Positions 1-6,692 are shown, counted from the first letter of the stretch. The stretch: DNA of 23,309 bases from Bacteroidales bacterium UBA4347 (GCA_002394185.1 DGTB01000124.1:1-23309); one strand, 5' to 3'. Numbers and translations are program-made. Notes: a model not told the origin generated them from the letters alone.

Positions 1-967
1 TGTCCTTGGGGAGGCAATAGCCGCCGTAGCCGAAGCTAGGGTTGTTATAGTGCGTGCCGATACGGGGGTCCAGTCCAATGCCGTCGATGATAGCTTGGGT
101 GTCCAAGCCTTTCATCTCGGCGTAGGTGTCCAACTCGTTGAAGTAGCTCACGCGCAAGGCAAGGTAGGTGTTGGCAAACAACTTCACAGCTTCTGCCTCC
201 TTCATGCCTATGAAAAGAACGGGAATACCTTTTTCTAATGATGAGTGATGAGTGATGAGTGATGAATTGGCTGACGCGTCCTGACTATGACCAATGGCGC
301 CTTCGACGAGGAGGTCGGCGAACTGGTGGGCTTTCTCTGTGAGCCAGTCGATATCGGTCAAAGCCTTGATGGCTTCGTTTTCTTCCTCGTACTCCTTGCC
401 TTTCATCATGTTGGGGACTCCTACAATGATACGGCTGGGATAGAGGTTGTCGTAGAGGGCTTTGCTTTCGCGAAGGAATTCAGGTGAAAACAAAAGATTA
501 AAATGTGGGAACGCGTGATTGCGTGAGTGTGTTTTAGGGGAGGAGCTTGTGCCCAGGAGTCCGAATTTCTTGGCGTACTTCACATACAGTCCGCGGGTAT
601 AGCCCACGGGAATGGTGCTCTTGATGACCATAACTGCGTCGGGATTCACCTTGAGGACAGCATCAATCACAGACTCGACAGCACTGGTGTCGAAGAAGTT
701 CTTCTGGCTGTCGTAGTTGGTGGGGGCGGCGATGACGACGAAGTCGGCGTCGCGGTAGCCAGCCTCCTGGTCGAGGGTAGCCCTGAGGCTCAGGTTCTTA
801 TTGGCCAGGTAGTCCTCAATATATTCGTCCCGGATGGGGGATTTCTTGTCGTTCACCATGTCAACCCGTGCAGGAACGACGTCGACAGCGGTGACGTCGT
901 TATGCTGCGCCAACAAGGTGGCGATGCTGAGACCGACATAGCCGGTACCTGCTACGGAGATTTTCAT
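1..967 (-). CDS. ugd: UDP-glucose 6-dehydrogenase, C-terminal part beyond left edge
   Basis: Oxidises UDP-glucose to UDP-glucuronate with two NAD+, supplying acidic sugar for capsule or exopolysaccharide. The frame is open from ATG at 967 to the left edge (322 codons). The Rossmann motif GTGYVG is at residues 7-12, followed by PTNYD, KSTIPVGYT, SPEFLRES, LYDNLYPSRIIVG, the helix FANTYLALRVSYFNELDTYAE, and FGYGGYCLPKD with the catalytic Cys near the edge. This matches the short E. coli Ugd type; roughly the last 100-120 residues are missing. Two loops are longer than in E. coli Ugd: about residues 137-157, between KKFG and LLFSPEFL, and about 223-244, between VEGAI and KGIPVLF. Both contain short tandem repeats at DNA level (509-532 and 239-266) yet keep the frame. 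There is no Shine-Dalgarno site; a good promoter lies at 1075-1106. The identity is secure; whether the enlarged loops are tolerated is unknown. Confidence 0.93.
   Translation of the reverse strand, partial: MKISVAGTGYVGLSIATLLAQHNDVTAVDVVPARVDMVNDKKSPIRDEYIEDYLANKNLSLRATLDQEAGYRDADFVVIAAPTNYDSQKNFFDTSAVESVIDAVLKVNPDAVMVIKSTIPVGYTRGLYVKYAKKFGLLGTSSSPKTHSRNHAFPHFNLLFSPEFLRESKALYDNLYPSRIIVGVPNMMKGKEYEEENEAIKALTDIDWLTEKAHQFADLLVEGAIGHSQDASANSSLITHHSSLEKGIPVLFIGMKEAEAVKLFANTYLALRVSYFNELDTYAEMKGLDTQAIIDGIGLDPRIGTHYNNPSFGYGGYCLPKD
239..266. repeat. Heptamer tandem array inside ugd
   Basis: TGATGAG occurs three times, followed by TGATGAA; 27 nt are perfectly 7-periodic. Read in another phase the unit is GAGTGAT, which fits the GAGTKAW family also seen at 14867-14894 and 18265-18299. 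On the ugd coding strand it encodes about residues 234-243 (SSLITHHSSL), inside a loop absent from E. coli Ugd. Confidence 0.9.
509..532. repeat. Octamer tandem array inside ugd
   Basis: Three degenerate 8-bp units, GAACGCGT, GATTGCGT and GAGTGTGT, encode ugd residues 146-153 in an extra loop. The middle unit is identical to one in the array at 982-1013, just upstream of the same gene. Confidence 0.8.
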
Positions 968-981
968 TGTATCAAATGCTT

Positions 982-1013
982 GAATGTGTGATTGCGTGAA
1001 TGCGCGAATATAT
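982..1013. repeat. Octamer tandem array in the ugd leader
   Basis: Four degenerate units, GAATGTGT, GATTGCGT, GAATGCGC and GAATATAT, lie 15-46 nt upstream of the ugd start codon. They fall between the promoter and the ATG and so are in the transcribed leader. The orientation is the same as in the related array inside the gene at 509-532. Confidence 0.8.
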
Positions 1014-1074
1014 AATAGCAAAGCACCCTCAGTCACATGGTTTGATGGCGACAGGGTACTCTTAGTTTCAATTT

Positions 1075-1106
1075 GCAAAAGTACAAATTCTTTTTTGTTT
1101 GACAAA
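1075..1106 (-). promoter_or_regulatory. Bacteroidota-type promoter for ugd
   Basis: On the minus strand, TTTG (1106-1103) is followed after 19 nt by TACTTTTGC (1083-1075). This matches the Bacteroidota primary-sigma consensus TTTG, 19-21 nt, TAnnTTTG. The leader before the ATG at 967 would be about 100 nt and would include the octamer array. Confidence 0.8.
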
Positions 1107-1282
1107 ATTTATTTTTTTATACTTATTAACACATATATTATATTCCTATATAATTAGCATATTTGCAAAGCATTACAAAACCAGTCGTAAAAAGAAAAAA
1201 AAGGAAATCTTGAAGATTTCTCTTTGGTATTGCAGGGTTCGTGCAATGGAGTTTATTCACACACGAATGCAAAGACCAAGCC
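1107..1282. other. AT-rich spacer without a gene
   Basis: This is the spacer between the ugd promoter and the end of the phosphoesterase unit. It holds AT-rich sequence, a near-palindrome GAAATCTT-G-AAGATTTC (about 1204-1220) and a small inverted repeat ATTGCA/TGCAAT (1229-1234 and 1242-1247). No coding region with a recognisable product is visible on either strand. Confidence 0.6.
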
Positions 1283-1302
1283 CCCCATAAAACATTATGG
1301 GG
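1283..1302 (-). terminator. Candidate terminator hairpin downstream of the phosphoesterase unit
   Basis: CCCCATAA (1283-1290) pairs with TTATGGGG (1295-1302) around a 4-nt loop, about 50 nt past the phosphoesterase stop codon. The T tract on the minus strand is poor (CTTGGTCTTT), so efficiency is uncertain. Confidence 0.5.
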
Positions 1303-1318
1303 CTCCATGACATAATTC

Positions 1319-1351
1319 TGGTATTTCTCTGGTATTCCTCTGGTGCAAGAC
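1319..1351. repeat. 11-bp tandem repeat at the end of the phosphoesterase gene
   Basis: CTGGTATTTCT, CTGGTATTCCT and CTGGTGCAAGA follow one another directly; the last unit ends on the first base of the stop codon (TAG, 1353-1351 on the minus strand). Two units are near identical and the third is degenerate. Confidence 0.7.
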
Positions 1352-1851
1352 TACACCAAAATGGTTTCTTTTTTGTATTCCATGACCTCGAGGTCCTTGG
1401 GCTGGGGGTCCAGGGTGAAGCGGACGAGGGTGGCGACTTTGTGGAAGCCCTGACGTCCGGCGGCACCGGGGTTGATATGAAGGAAGTTATAGTCTTTGTC
1501 GTACATGACACGGAGGATGTGACTGTGTCCGCAGACGAAGAGGTCGGGCTTAGCGAGCTCGAGGGTGCGGCGCAGCTCGTAGGGGTAGTGCCCGGGCCAG
1601 CCGCCGATGTGCGTCATGAGGACACGCTGTCCTTCGACCTCGAAGAAGGCGCGCTCCTCGAGTTCGTAATGCAGGCTGAAGCTGTCACAGTTGCCCCAGA
1701 CGGCGCGCACGGGCTTGAAAGCCCGCAGTTCGTCGAGGACACCAGAACCGATGTCGCCGGCATGCCACAACTCGTCGCAGTCCTTGAAGAAGGAGAAGAC
1801 CTGCGGCGCCAACACCCCATGGGTGTCACTCAAAACACCTATCCGTTTCAT
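1351..1851 (-). CDS. YfcE/MJ0936-type metallophosphoesterase
   Basis: A 166-residue calcineurin-like phosphoesterase of the YfcE/MJ0936 group, a cytoplasmic two-metal phosphodiesterase family whose natural substrate is generally not established. The family motifs appear in order: SDTHG (residues 8-12), HAGDIG, WGNCD, THIGGWPG and CGHSH, followed by a conserved NPGAAG-type segment (HINPGAAGRQG). Together these supply the Asp, Asn and His metal ligands. The length is normal. The ATG at 1851 is chosen because it overlaps the stop of the upstream HATPase gene as ATGA; an open frame extending upstream lacks family homology. The two genes are therefore probably co-transcribed and translationally coupled. 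A tandem repeat and a weak hairpin follow the stop codon. Confidence 0.9.
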   Translation of the reverse strand: MKRIGVLSDTHGVLAPQVFSFFKDCDELWHAGDIGSGVLDELRAFKPVRAVWGNCDSFSLHYELEERAFFEVEGQRVLMTHIGGWPGHYPYELRRTLELAKPDLFVCGHSHILRVMYDKDYNFLHINPGAAGRQGFHKVATLVRFTLDPQPKDLEVMEYKKETILV

Positions 1852-2396
1852 TCGTTGGCATGGATTTCCTTGAGGTTCTCGGCAATCATCTCCTTGAGGT
1901 AGTTGATGATATGGATGTCGTTCATGGACATGCCGCCGAGGGCCTCCTTGAGCTCGTCGGTGTCGAGGACGAACTCGCCCTCGTCGGTACGGTAGGTGAT
2001 GACAAAATGGATGTCCTCGTGAGCCGAGAGGAGCATGACGAGGGTGCCGGGGAGGTCGCCCATGGGCGGACGGTCCCAGTTGTTGTGTTCGAACCAGAAC
2101 TCGAGGCGTGTGCCCACGCCCACCTGGCTGGTGAGCTTCATGCCACCACCGCATTTCTCGGTGTTCATCTTGATGAGCGGCAGCCCGAGGCCCACCTTGC
2201 GGGTGGTGCGGCTGGTGGTGTAGGGGTCGGTAACCTTGGCCAGGAATTCCGGGCTCATGCCCTTGCCGTTATCTTCGATAGCGAAATGGAAGTCGTTGTT
2301 CTTCAGGCTGTCCACAATGGTCAACTTGACATCCTTGGCATTGGCCGCCGTGGAGTTCTCCATCAGGTCGTAGACATGCATGGCAAGTTCTTTCAT
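1848..2396 (-). CDS. Orphan HATPase (GHKL) ATP-binding protein
   Basis: A 182-residue protein with a histidine-kinase-like ATPase fold but no sensor, HisKA or receiver domain. Visible are the N box around ENSTAAN (13-19), the G1 box DNGKG (42-46), the G2 box GLGLPL (69-74) and the G3 box GVGT (93-96). The phrases VTDPYTTSRTTRKVGLGLPL and DRPPMGDL, and a C-terminal acidic/helical tail, match from memory a small ATP-binding family found in Clostridia and Thermotogae near NuoE/NuoF-like and [FeFe]-hydrogenase genes. Its reaction and partners are unknown to me. No phospho-acceptor His domain is seen, so it may act on a partner as anti-sigma-type kinases do; that is inference. The start ATG at 2396 begins with the family-like MKELAMHVYDLMENS. 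It heads the unit with the phosphoesterase (ATGA overlap) and is divergent from the lipoprotein gene. Confidence 0.85.
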   Translation of the reverse strand: MKELAMHVYDLMENSTAANAKDVKLTIVDSLKNNDFHFAIEDNGKGMSPEFLAKVTDPYTTSRTTRKVGLGLPLIKMNTEKCGGGMKLTSQVGVGTRLEFWFEHNNWDRPPMGDLPGTLVMLLSAHEDIHFVITYRTDEGEFVLDTDELKEALGGMSMNDIHIINYLKEMIAENLKEIHANE

Positions 2397-2425
2397 ACAA
2401 TATATATTTAGGTTGTTAAAGATTT

Positions 2426-2434
2426 GCAAAAATA
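2426..2434 (-). promoter_or_regulatory. -7 element for the HATPase/phosphoesterase unit
   Basis: The minus strand reads TATTTTTGC, a full match to TAnnTTTGC, 30 nt upstream of the HATPase ATG. A clear TTTG at the -33 position is not evident, so only the -7 part is called. The plus-strand lipoprotein gene starts 72 nt to the right, so its promoter probably shares this AT-rich spacer. Confidence 0.65.
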
Positions 2435-2505
2435 CACATAATTTTTCATTCGGGAATAATAAATTTTCAACTTGCTCGTTTATTAGTCCAAAAGAGATTA
2501 GAACA

Positions 2506-3444
2506 ATGAAACATCTGAGGCTACTGCCCATCATGCTGATCCTGCTTTGCGCATCCTGCGCCGACGACGACTTCGTCGCCCCGTCGTTCCTCCATATCGA
2601 CGCCATCAAGCTGGTGCCTCCGGAGAGCAATCCCATCACCCTCGACGAGGGGTTCTATACGTCCGACATCATGGCCTGCTATGTGGCCATCCACTACCCC
2701 GGCAGACACTCGATGGACACTATCGGCCTGTTCCGCCTGCCCTTCACGGTGCCCATCCGCCACGACGGCCCCATCGACTATATCGAGGTCTACCCCGCCG
2801 TAGCCCATAGCGGCAACAGCAGCCTGATGCCTTTCTATTCCTTCTACAAGCCTATCACCATCAAGAAGCACACCTTCACTATGGGCGGCGACGTCTATAG
2901 CGACACCCTTTTCTGCCGCAGCGGCGACACCCTGCGCTTCGACACGCTGAGCACCACCTACAATATCTCGCTGAGCGACATACACATGTACGAGCTCTTC
3001 GAGCCTACGGCCAGCAGCCTCTATTTCGACTCGGTGACGTGGGTGAAACACGACCCCGAGAACGCCTGTACCGGCCAGGGCTACGCTATGGTGCATGTGG
3101 CCGACACGGTGGACAACCGCCCCTTCTCCATCAACTCCGACTTCTACATCTTCGACGCCACACGTGCGCTCTATATGGAACTCGACACACGGTCGGACCT
3201 CCCATTCGAGGTCTACATGACCGCCGCCTACACCAGCGGGGGCAACCCCGTCACCGAGCGCGTGATGGTGGTGAACCCCACGGACCACTGGCAGCATATC
3301 TACATCAACCTGGGCCGCACCTGGTCGTGGTTCAACCACCCGCAGTCTTTCCGCCTGTCTTTTGCCGCGCTGAATGTCTACGGCGACGAGGGCGATGTGC
3401 GCATCGACAATGTCAAAGTAATCTCCACCAACACCGTCAACTAA
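2506..3444 (+). CDS. Probable surface-exposed lipoprotein of unknown function
   Basis: A 312-residue lipoprotein. A short signal peptide ends in the lipobox LCASC with the acylated Cys at residue 18. The Cys is followed by ADDD, acidic residues of the kind that form the lipoprotein export signal sending Bacteroidota lipoproteins to the cell surface. The mature part is rich in aromatic and beta-type segments, ending GDVRIDNVKVIS, as in a galactose-binding-like beta sandwich; no catalytic motif is recognised. The start ATG at 2506 is the one that gives the signal peptide; the frame is open further upstream without family sense. It ends 15 nt before the sugar transferase gene, so a shared transcript and a role in surface polysaccharide or envelope are plausible. 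The function is unassigned. Confidence 0.85.
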   Translation: MKHLRLLPIMLILLCASCADDDFVAPSFLHIDAIKLVPPESNPITLDEGFYTSDIMACYVAIHYPGRHSMDTIGLFRLPFTVPIRHDGPIDYIEVYPAVAHSGNSSLMPFYSFYKPITIKKHTFTMGGDVYSDTLFCRSGDTLRFDTLSTTYNISLSDIHMYELFEPTASSLYFDSVTWVKHDPENACTGQGYAMVHVADTVDNRPFSINSDFYIFDATRALYMELDTRSDLPFEVYMTAAYTSGGNPVTERVMVVNPTDHWQHIYINLGRTWSWFNHPQSFRLSFAALNVYGDEGDVRIDNVKVISTNTVN

Positions 3445-3459
3445 CCTCCACTACCCCTC

Positions 3460-4899
3460 ATGAAGAAAAAACAGACTCTGAAATACATAGCCCTCGACCT
3501 CCTGGCGGCACTGCTGTCGTGGACGGCACTCTTCGCCTTCCGCAAGCTGGCCCTGGATACTCCTGCCGCCCCCGAGCTGACGACCTTCAGACTGCAGCTC
3601 TTCTCCGACCCCAACTACTGGCTGGGGCTGGCGCTGGTGCCTGCCGGATGGCTGGCGCTCTACACCATCCTGGGCACCTACCGCAATGTGCTGCGCAAGG
3701 CACGACTGAAGGAACTGCTGGACACCCTGATGGCCACGCTGATAGGCTCGGTGGTCATCTTCTTCCTGCTGCTGCTCGACGACGACATCACCACCTACAG
3801 CGACCACTATGCCGCTTTCCTCTTCCTCCTGGCGGTGCACTTCACACTGACCTACCTCTTCCGGCTGATGATCACCTCGCAGACGGTGCGGCGTGTCCAC
3901 ACGCGCCGCATCGGATTCCCCACCCTCCTCATCGGGTCGGGCAGCAAAGCCTACCACACCTACCTCGACATTGAGAACCAGGAGACCTACTCCGGCAATA
4001 TCATTATAGGATATATAGATGTGGAGAGCGAGCGGAGCGCAGAGCCCGGCAATCCGCTGTCGACACTGATGCCCTGTCTGGGCGGCATCGACAACCTGCG
4101 GCCGCTCATCGAGGAGCACCATATCGAGGAGGTCATCATCGCCCTGGAGGACACAGAGAAAGAACTCATCGGCGGCATACTGCGCCAGCTCAACTCCGCC
4201 GCCGACCTCATCATCAAGCTCACGCCCGACGCCCGCGACCTCATCGTGGGATCGGTGAAGCAGCAGTCCATCTTCCATTCCCCCTTCATCGTCATCAACA
4301 ACCGACTGATGCCGGAGTGGCAGTACTCCATCAAGCGCATCGGCGATGTGGTGATAGCACTGATTGCCATGATTGTGCTCTCGCCGGTCTACCTCATCAC
4401 CGCCATCATCGTGCGTGCCACGTCGCCCGGCCCGGTCTTCTATGCGCAGGAGCGCATCGGCCTGCACGGCCGCCCGTTCCGCATGCACAAATTCCGCTCC
4501 ATGTACGTCGACGCCGAGCAAGCCGGCCCGGCCCTCTCGAAGGACGACGACCCGCGCATCACGCCCTTCGGCCGTTTCATGCGCAAGGTACGCTTGGACG
4601 AGATACCACAGTTCTACAATGTCTTGCGCGGCACGATGTCCATCGTCGGCCCGCGTCCGGAACGCCAGTTTTATATCGACCAGATTGTGAAACGCGCGCC
4701 CGAATACCTGCTGCTGCAGCGCATCAAACCCGGCATCACGTCGTGGGGACAGGTGAAGTACGGCTACGCCTCGTCGGTCGACGAGATGGTGGAGCGCCTG
4801 CGCTACGACCTCCTCTATCTGGACAACATGTCCATCACCACCGACCTGAAGATCATGGTCTACACGGCCAAAATCATTGTGCAAGGCCGAGGGAAGTAA
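3460..4899 (+). CDS. Polyprenyl-phosphate sugar-1-phosphate transferase (WcaJ-like)
   Basis: Initiates exopolysaccharide or capsule repeat-unit synthesis by moving a sugar-1-phosphate from a nucleotide sugar to undecaprenyl phosphate at the inner membrane. The 479 residues show four predicted N-terminal membrane segments (about 9-28, 52-72, 88-107 and 115-136). A CoA-binding-like Rossmann region follows (about 150-250), then the bacterial sugar transferase domain (about 290-479). The latter begins with KRIGD and a hydrophobic re-entrant helix (296-318), then KFRSM (344-348), RLDEIPQFYNVLRG with the Asp-Glu pair at 380-381, GPRPER (397-402) and KPGITSWGQV. Length and order are typical of the WcaJ/CpsE group. 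The sugar cannot be predicted. It follows the lipoprotein gene after 15 nt; with ugd nearby it suggests a polysaccharide locus, although no other glycosyltransferases, Wzx or Wzy lie in the window. Confidence 0.93.
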   Translation: MKKKQTLKYIALDLLAALLSWTALFAFRKLALDTPAAPELTTFRLQLFSDPNYWLGLALVPAGWLALYTILGTYRNVLRKARLKELLDTLMATLIGSVVIFFLLLLDDDITTYSDHYAAFLFLLAVHFTLTYLFRLMITSQTVRRVHTRRIGFPTLLIGSGSKAYHTYLDIENQETYSGNIIIGYIDVESERSAEPGNPLSTLMPCLGGIDNLRPLIEEHHIEEVIIALEDTEKELIGGILRQLNSAADLIIKLTPDARDLIVGSVKQQSIFHSPFIVINNRLMPEWQYSIKRIGDVVIALIAMIVLSPVYLITAIIVRATSPGPVFYAQERIGLHGRPFRMHKFRSMYVDAEQAGPALSKDDDPRITPFGRFMRKVRLDEIPQFYNVLRGTMSIVGPRPERQFYIDQIVKRAPEYLLLQRIKPGITSWGQVKYGYASSVDEMVERLRYDLLYLDNMSITTDLKIMVYTAKIIVQGRGK

Positions 4900-5155
4900 C
4901 TCACCCGGATTCACTCCCGAACAACACATCCGAAAACCGGACGAAAAACCTATTTTCGCCCTACCAACACCCTATCATCTCCCACTTTGGTAGGAGTTGG
5001 TAAGGACTTGGTAAGGACTTGATAGGGCTTTGGTAAGGAGTTGGGGTTGATTATGTGGTAGTTAGGGATACGCTGAACACCTGACAAACACTATAATATT
5101 ACAAATCAGAGTCTTACAAATAACCATCAGGATTTAATTAAACTTTTTTGAAGAT
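4900..5155. other. Spacer with inverted and tandem repeats, no gene
   Basis: No coding region is supported here. The left part has a small hairpin, CGAAAA/TTTTCG (4942-4947 and 4953-4958). A C-rich stretch at 4960-4978 is largely the reverse complement of the tandem repeats at 5019-5040 (TTGATAGGGC...TTGGTAAGG), so the RNA could fold into a long stem at the end of the sugar transferase transcript. The right part (about 5047-5155) is AT-rich and leads into the decarboxylase promoter. Confidence 0.6.
4987..5046. repeat. 11-bp tandem repeat array, TTGGTAAGGAC
   Basis: The units are TTGGTAGGAG, TTGGTAAGGAC twice, TTGATAGGGCT, then a copy ending TTGGTAAGGAG, followed by a partial TTGGGG. Two copies are identical and the others differ by 1-4 bases. 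The array lies about 90 nt after the sugar transferase stop codon. Confidence 0.85.
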
Positions 5156-5191
5156 TTTTTATCAATGTAAGTAAATTAGTTGTATCTTTGC
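5156..5191 (+). promoter_or_regulatory. Promoter for the decarboxylase gene
   Basis: TATCTTTGC (5183-5191) is a full -7 element. A T-rich stretch at about 5156-5160 lies near the -33 position but is not a clean TTTG. Transcription would start near 5197, giving a leader of about 55 nt. Confidence 0.75.
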
Positions 5192-5196
5192 AGACG

Positions 5197-5215
5197 AATC
5201 CGAGTGAGTCGGATT
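5197..5215 (+). promoter_or_regulatory. Perfect hairpin at the 5' end of the decarboxylase leader
   Basis: AATCCGA (5197-5203) and TCGGATT (5209-5215) form a perfect 7-bp stem with a GTGAG loop, right where the transcript should begin and about 36 nt before the ATG. A stem at the very 5' end could protect the mRNA or mark an operator; neither is proven. Confidence 0.6.
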
Positions 5216-5251
5216 AGGTAAAACAATTGAAATTTAATCATATCAACCAAG

Positions 5252-6652
5252 ATGAAGAACAAATATTACGACCTAATCGACCAAACGTTCGATTTTCCGC
5301 AGGACGAATTCCGCACCGAGGACAGCGAGCTGTATTTCCACGACATACCGCTGATGGAAATCATCAAACAATACGGCACACCGTTGAAGATTACCTACCT
5401 GCCCAAGATCAGTTCGCAGATTCAGAAGGCCAAACGTCTGTTCAACGTGGCCATTGCCAAGACCGACTATCGGGGCTCCTACAACTACTGCTACTGTACA
5501 AAGAGCAGCCACTTCTCTTTCGTGTTGGAGGAGGCATTAAAGAACGATATCAACCTGGAAACATCGTCAGCTTTCGACATCAACCTGATACAGGAATTGC
5601 ACAACCAAGGGTTGATAGACAAGGAGAAAGTGATCGTGTGCAACGGATTCAAGAAGGAACAATACATAGAAAACATTGTGGGTATTTTCAACGACGGGTT
5701 CCACAATGTGATACCGGTGCTGGACAACAAGAACGAGTACTACACGCTGGACCAGATGCTTGCCGAGGGTGGCGAGCAGATGAACCTGGGCATCCGCATA
5801 GCCTCGGAGGAGGAGCCGAAGTTCGACTTCTACACCTCGCGTCTGGGCATCCGATACAACGACATTGTGTCGTTCTACGAGGAGCAGGTGAAGCCGAACA
5901 CGAAGTTCCGCTTCAAGATGCTGCACTTCTTCATCAACACGGGCATCCGCGACACGGCCTACTACTGGAACGAGTTGGCTAAGTGCGTCAACGTCTACTG
6001 CGACCTGAAGAGGTTATGTCCGGAGTTGGATTCGCTGAACATCGGCGGGGGCTTTCCGAGCAAGGTGAGCCTGGCGGCCAACTACGACTACGAGTATATG
6101 GCCGAGGAAATCCTGGCTCAGATCAAGAACATCTGCACGCTGCGGGGCGTGGAGGAGCCGAACATCTTCACGGAGTTCGGCAGCTTCACCGTAGGCGAGA
6201 GCGGAGCCACGCTATACAGCATTCTGGACCAGAAGCAGCAGAACGACCGCGAGTTGTGGTACATGATCGACTCGAGTTTCATCACCACACTGCCAGACAC
6301 CTGGGGCATCAACCAGAGGTTCATCATGCTGCCCATCAACCACTGGGACAGCGAGTACCAGCGGGTGTTCCTGGGCGGCCTGACATGCGACTCGGAGGAC
6401 TACTACAATGCCGACAGTCATGCCAACGCCATCTTCCTGCCCAAGCTGCAGAAGGACGACCCGTTGTATATCGGTTTCTTCCACACGGGGGCATACCAAG
6501 AGAGCTTAGGCGGCTACGGCGGCATACAGCACTGCCTGATACCGGCGCCAAAGCACGTCATCATCGACAAAGACGAGAACGGCGAATACACGACAAAACT
6601 ATTCGCCAAGGAGCAAAGCTACAAGTCGATGTTGAAGATATTGGGATATTAA
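5252..6652 (+). CDS. PLP-dependent fold-III decarboxylase, arginine decarboxylase-like
   Basis: A 466-residue member of the alanine racemase-like (fold type III) PLP decarboxylases, the group with diaminopimelate, ornithine and biosynthetic arginine decarboxylases. From memory it matches the Bacteroidota/flavobacterial proteins often labelled arginine decarboxylase, nearly end to end (YYDLIDQTFDFPQDEF at the start, KILGY at the end). Visible features are YCTKSSHF with the likely Schiff-base Lys84, HFFINTG (225-231), the glycine loop GGGF (265-268), and TCDSEDYY (378-385) with the catalytic Cys/Asp pair. Where classical enzymes carry EPGR, this one reads EFGSFTVGESG (308-318), so specificity may differ. 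The likely product is agmatine or another polyamine precursor, but the substrate is not proven. It is monocistronic: own promoter, 5' hairpin and a strong terminator right at its stop codon. Confidence 0.85.
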   Translation: MKNKYYDLIDQTFDFPQDEFRTEDSELYFHDIPLMEIIKQYGTPLKITYLPKISSQIQKAKRLFNVAIAKTDYRGSYNYCYCTKSSHFSFVLEEALKNDINLETSSAFDINLIQELHNQGLIDKEKVIVCNGFKKEQYIENIVGIFNDGFHNVIPVLDNKNEYYTLDQMLAEGGEQMNLGIRIASEEEPKFDFYTSRLGIRYNDIVSFYEEQVKPNTKFRFKMLHFFINTGIRDTAYYWNELAKCVNVYCDLKRLCPELDSLNIGGGFPSKVSLAANYDYEYMAEEILAQIKNICTLRGVEEPNIFTEFGSFTVGESGATLYSILDQKQQNDRELWYMIDSSFITTLPDTWGINQRFIMLPINHWDSEYQRVFLGGLTCDSEDYYNADSHANAIFLPKLQKDDPLYIGFFHTGAYQESLGGYGGIQHCLIPAPKHVIIDKDENGEYTTKLFAKEQSYKSMLKILGY

Positions 6653-6684
6653 AAAAAGGCTGCCATCCGGCAGCCTTTTTTTTT
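6651..6684. terminator. Bidirectional intrinsic terminator
   Basis: GGCTGCC (6658-6664) pairs perfectly with GGCAGCC (6669-6675) around ATCC, with seven A on the left and nine T on the right. It serves both the plus-strand decarboxylase, whose stop codon overlaps the A run, and the convergent minus-strand operon ending at 6693. Confidence 0.95.
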
Positions 6685-6692
6685 GCAATGGG

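Noticed and set aside
527..991. Plus-strand open frames at 50-238, 287-487 and 527-991
   Set aside because: They are shadows of the partial ugd gene, whose minus-strand frame is open throughout with all motifs in order.
1204..1220. Near-palindrome GAAATCTT-G-AAGATTTC as a terminator
   Set aside because: A 1-nt loop cannot form a hairpin without opening the stem, and there is no T tract in the right place; it is noted only as an AT-rich palindrome.
1852..2154. N-terminal extension of the phosphoesterase frame up to 2154
   Set aside because: The extension is Arg/His/Pro-rich and overlaps the HATPase gene; the family start MKRIGVLSDTHG begins at 1851 with an ATGA overlap.
3451..4929. A 492-codon minus-strand open frame antisense to the sugar transferase
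   Set aside because: It has a His, Val and Gln-rich random composition, while the plus strand encodes a complete WcaJ-type enzyme.
4987..5046. Possible CRISPR array
   Set aside because: The units are directly contiguous 11-mers with no spacers, and no cas gene is present in the window.
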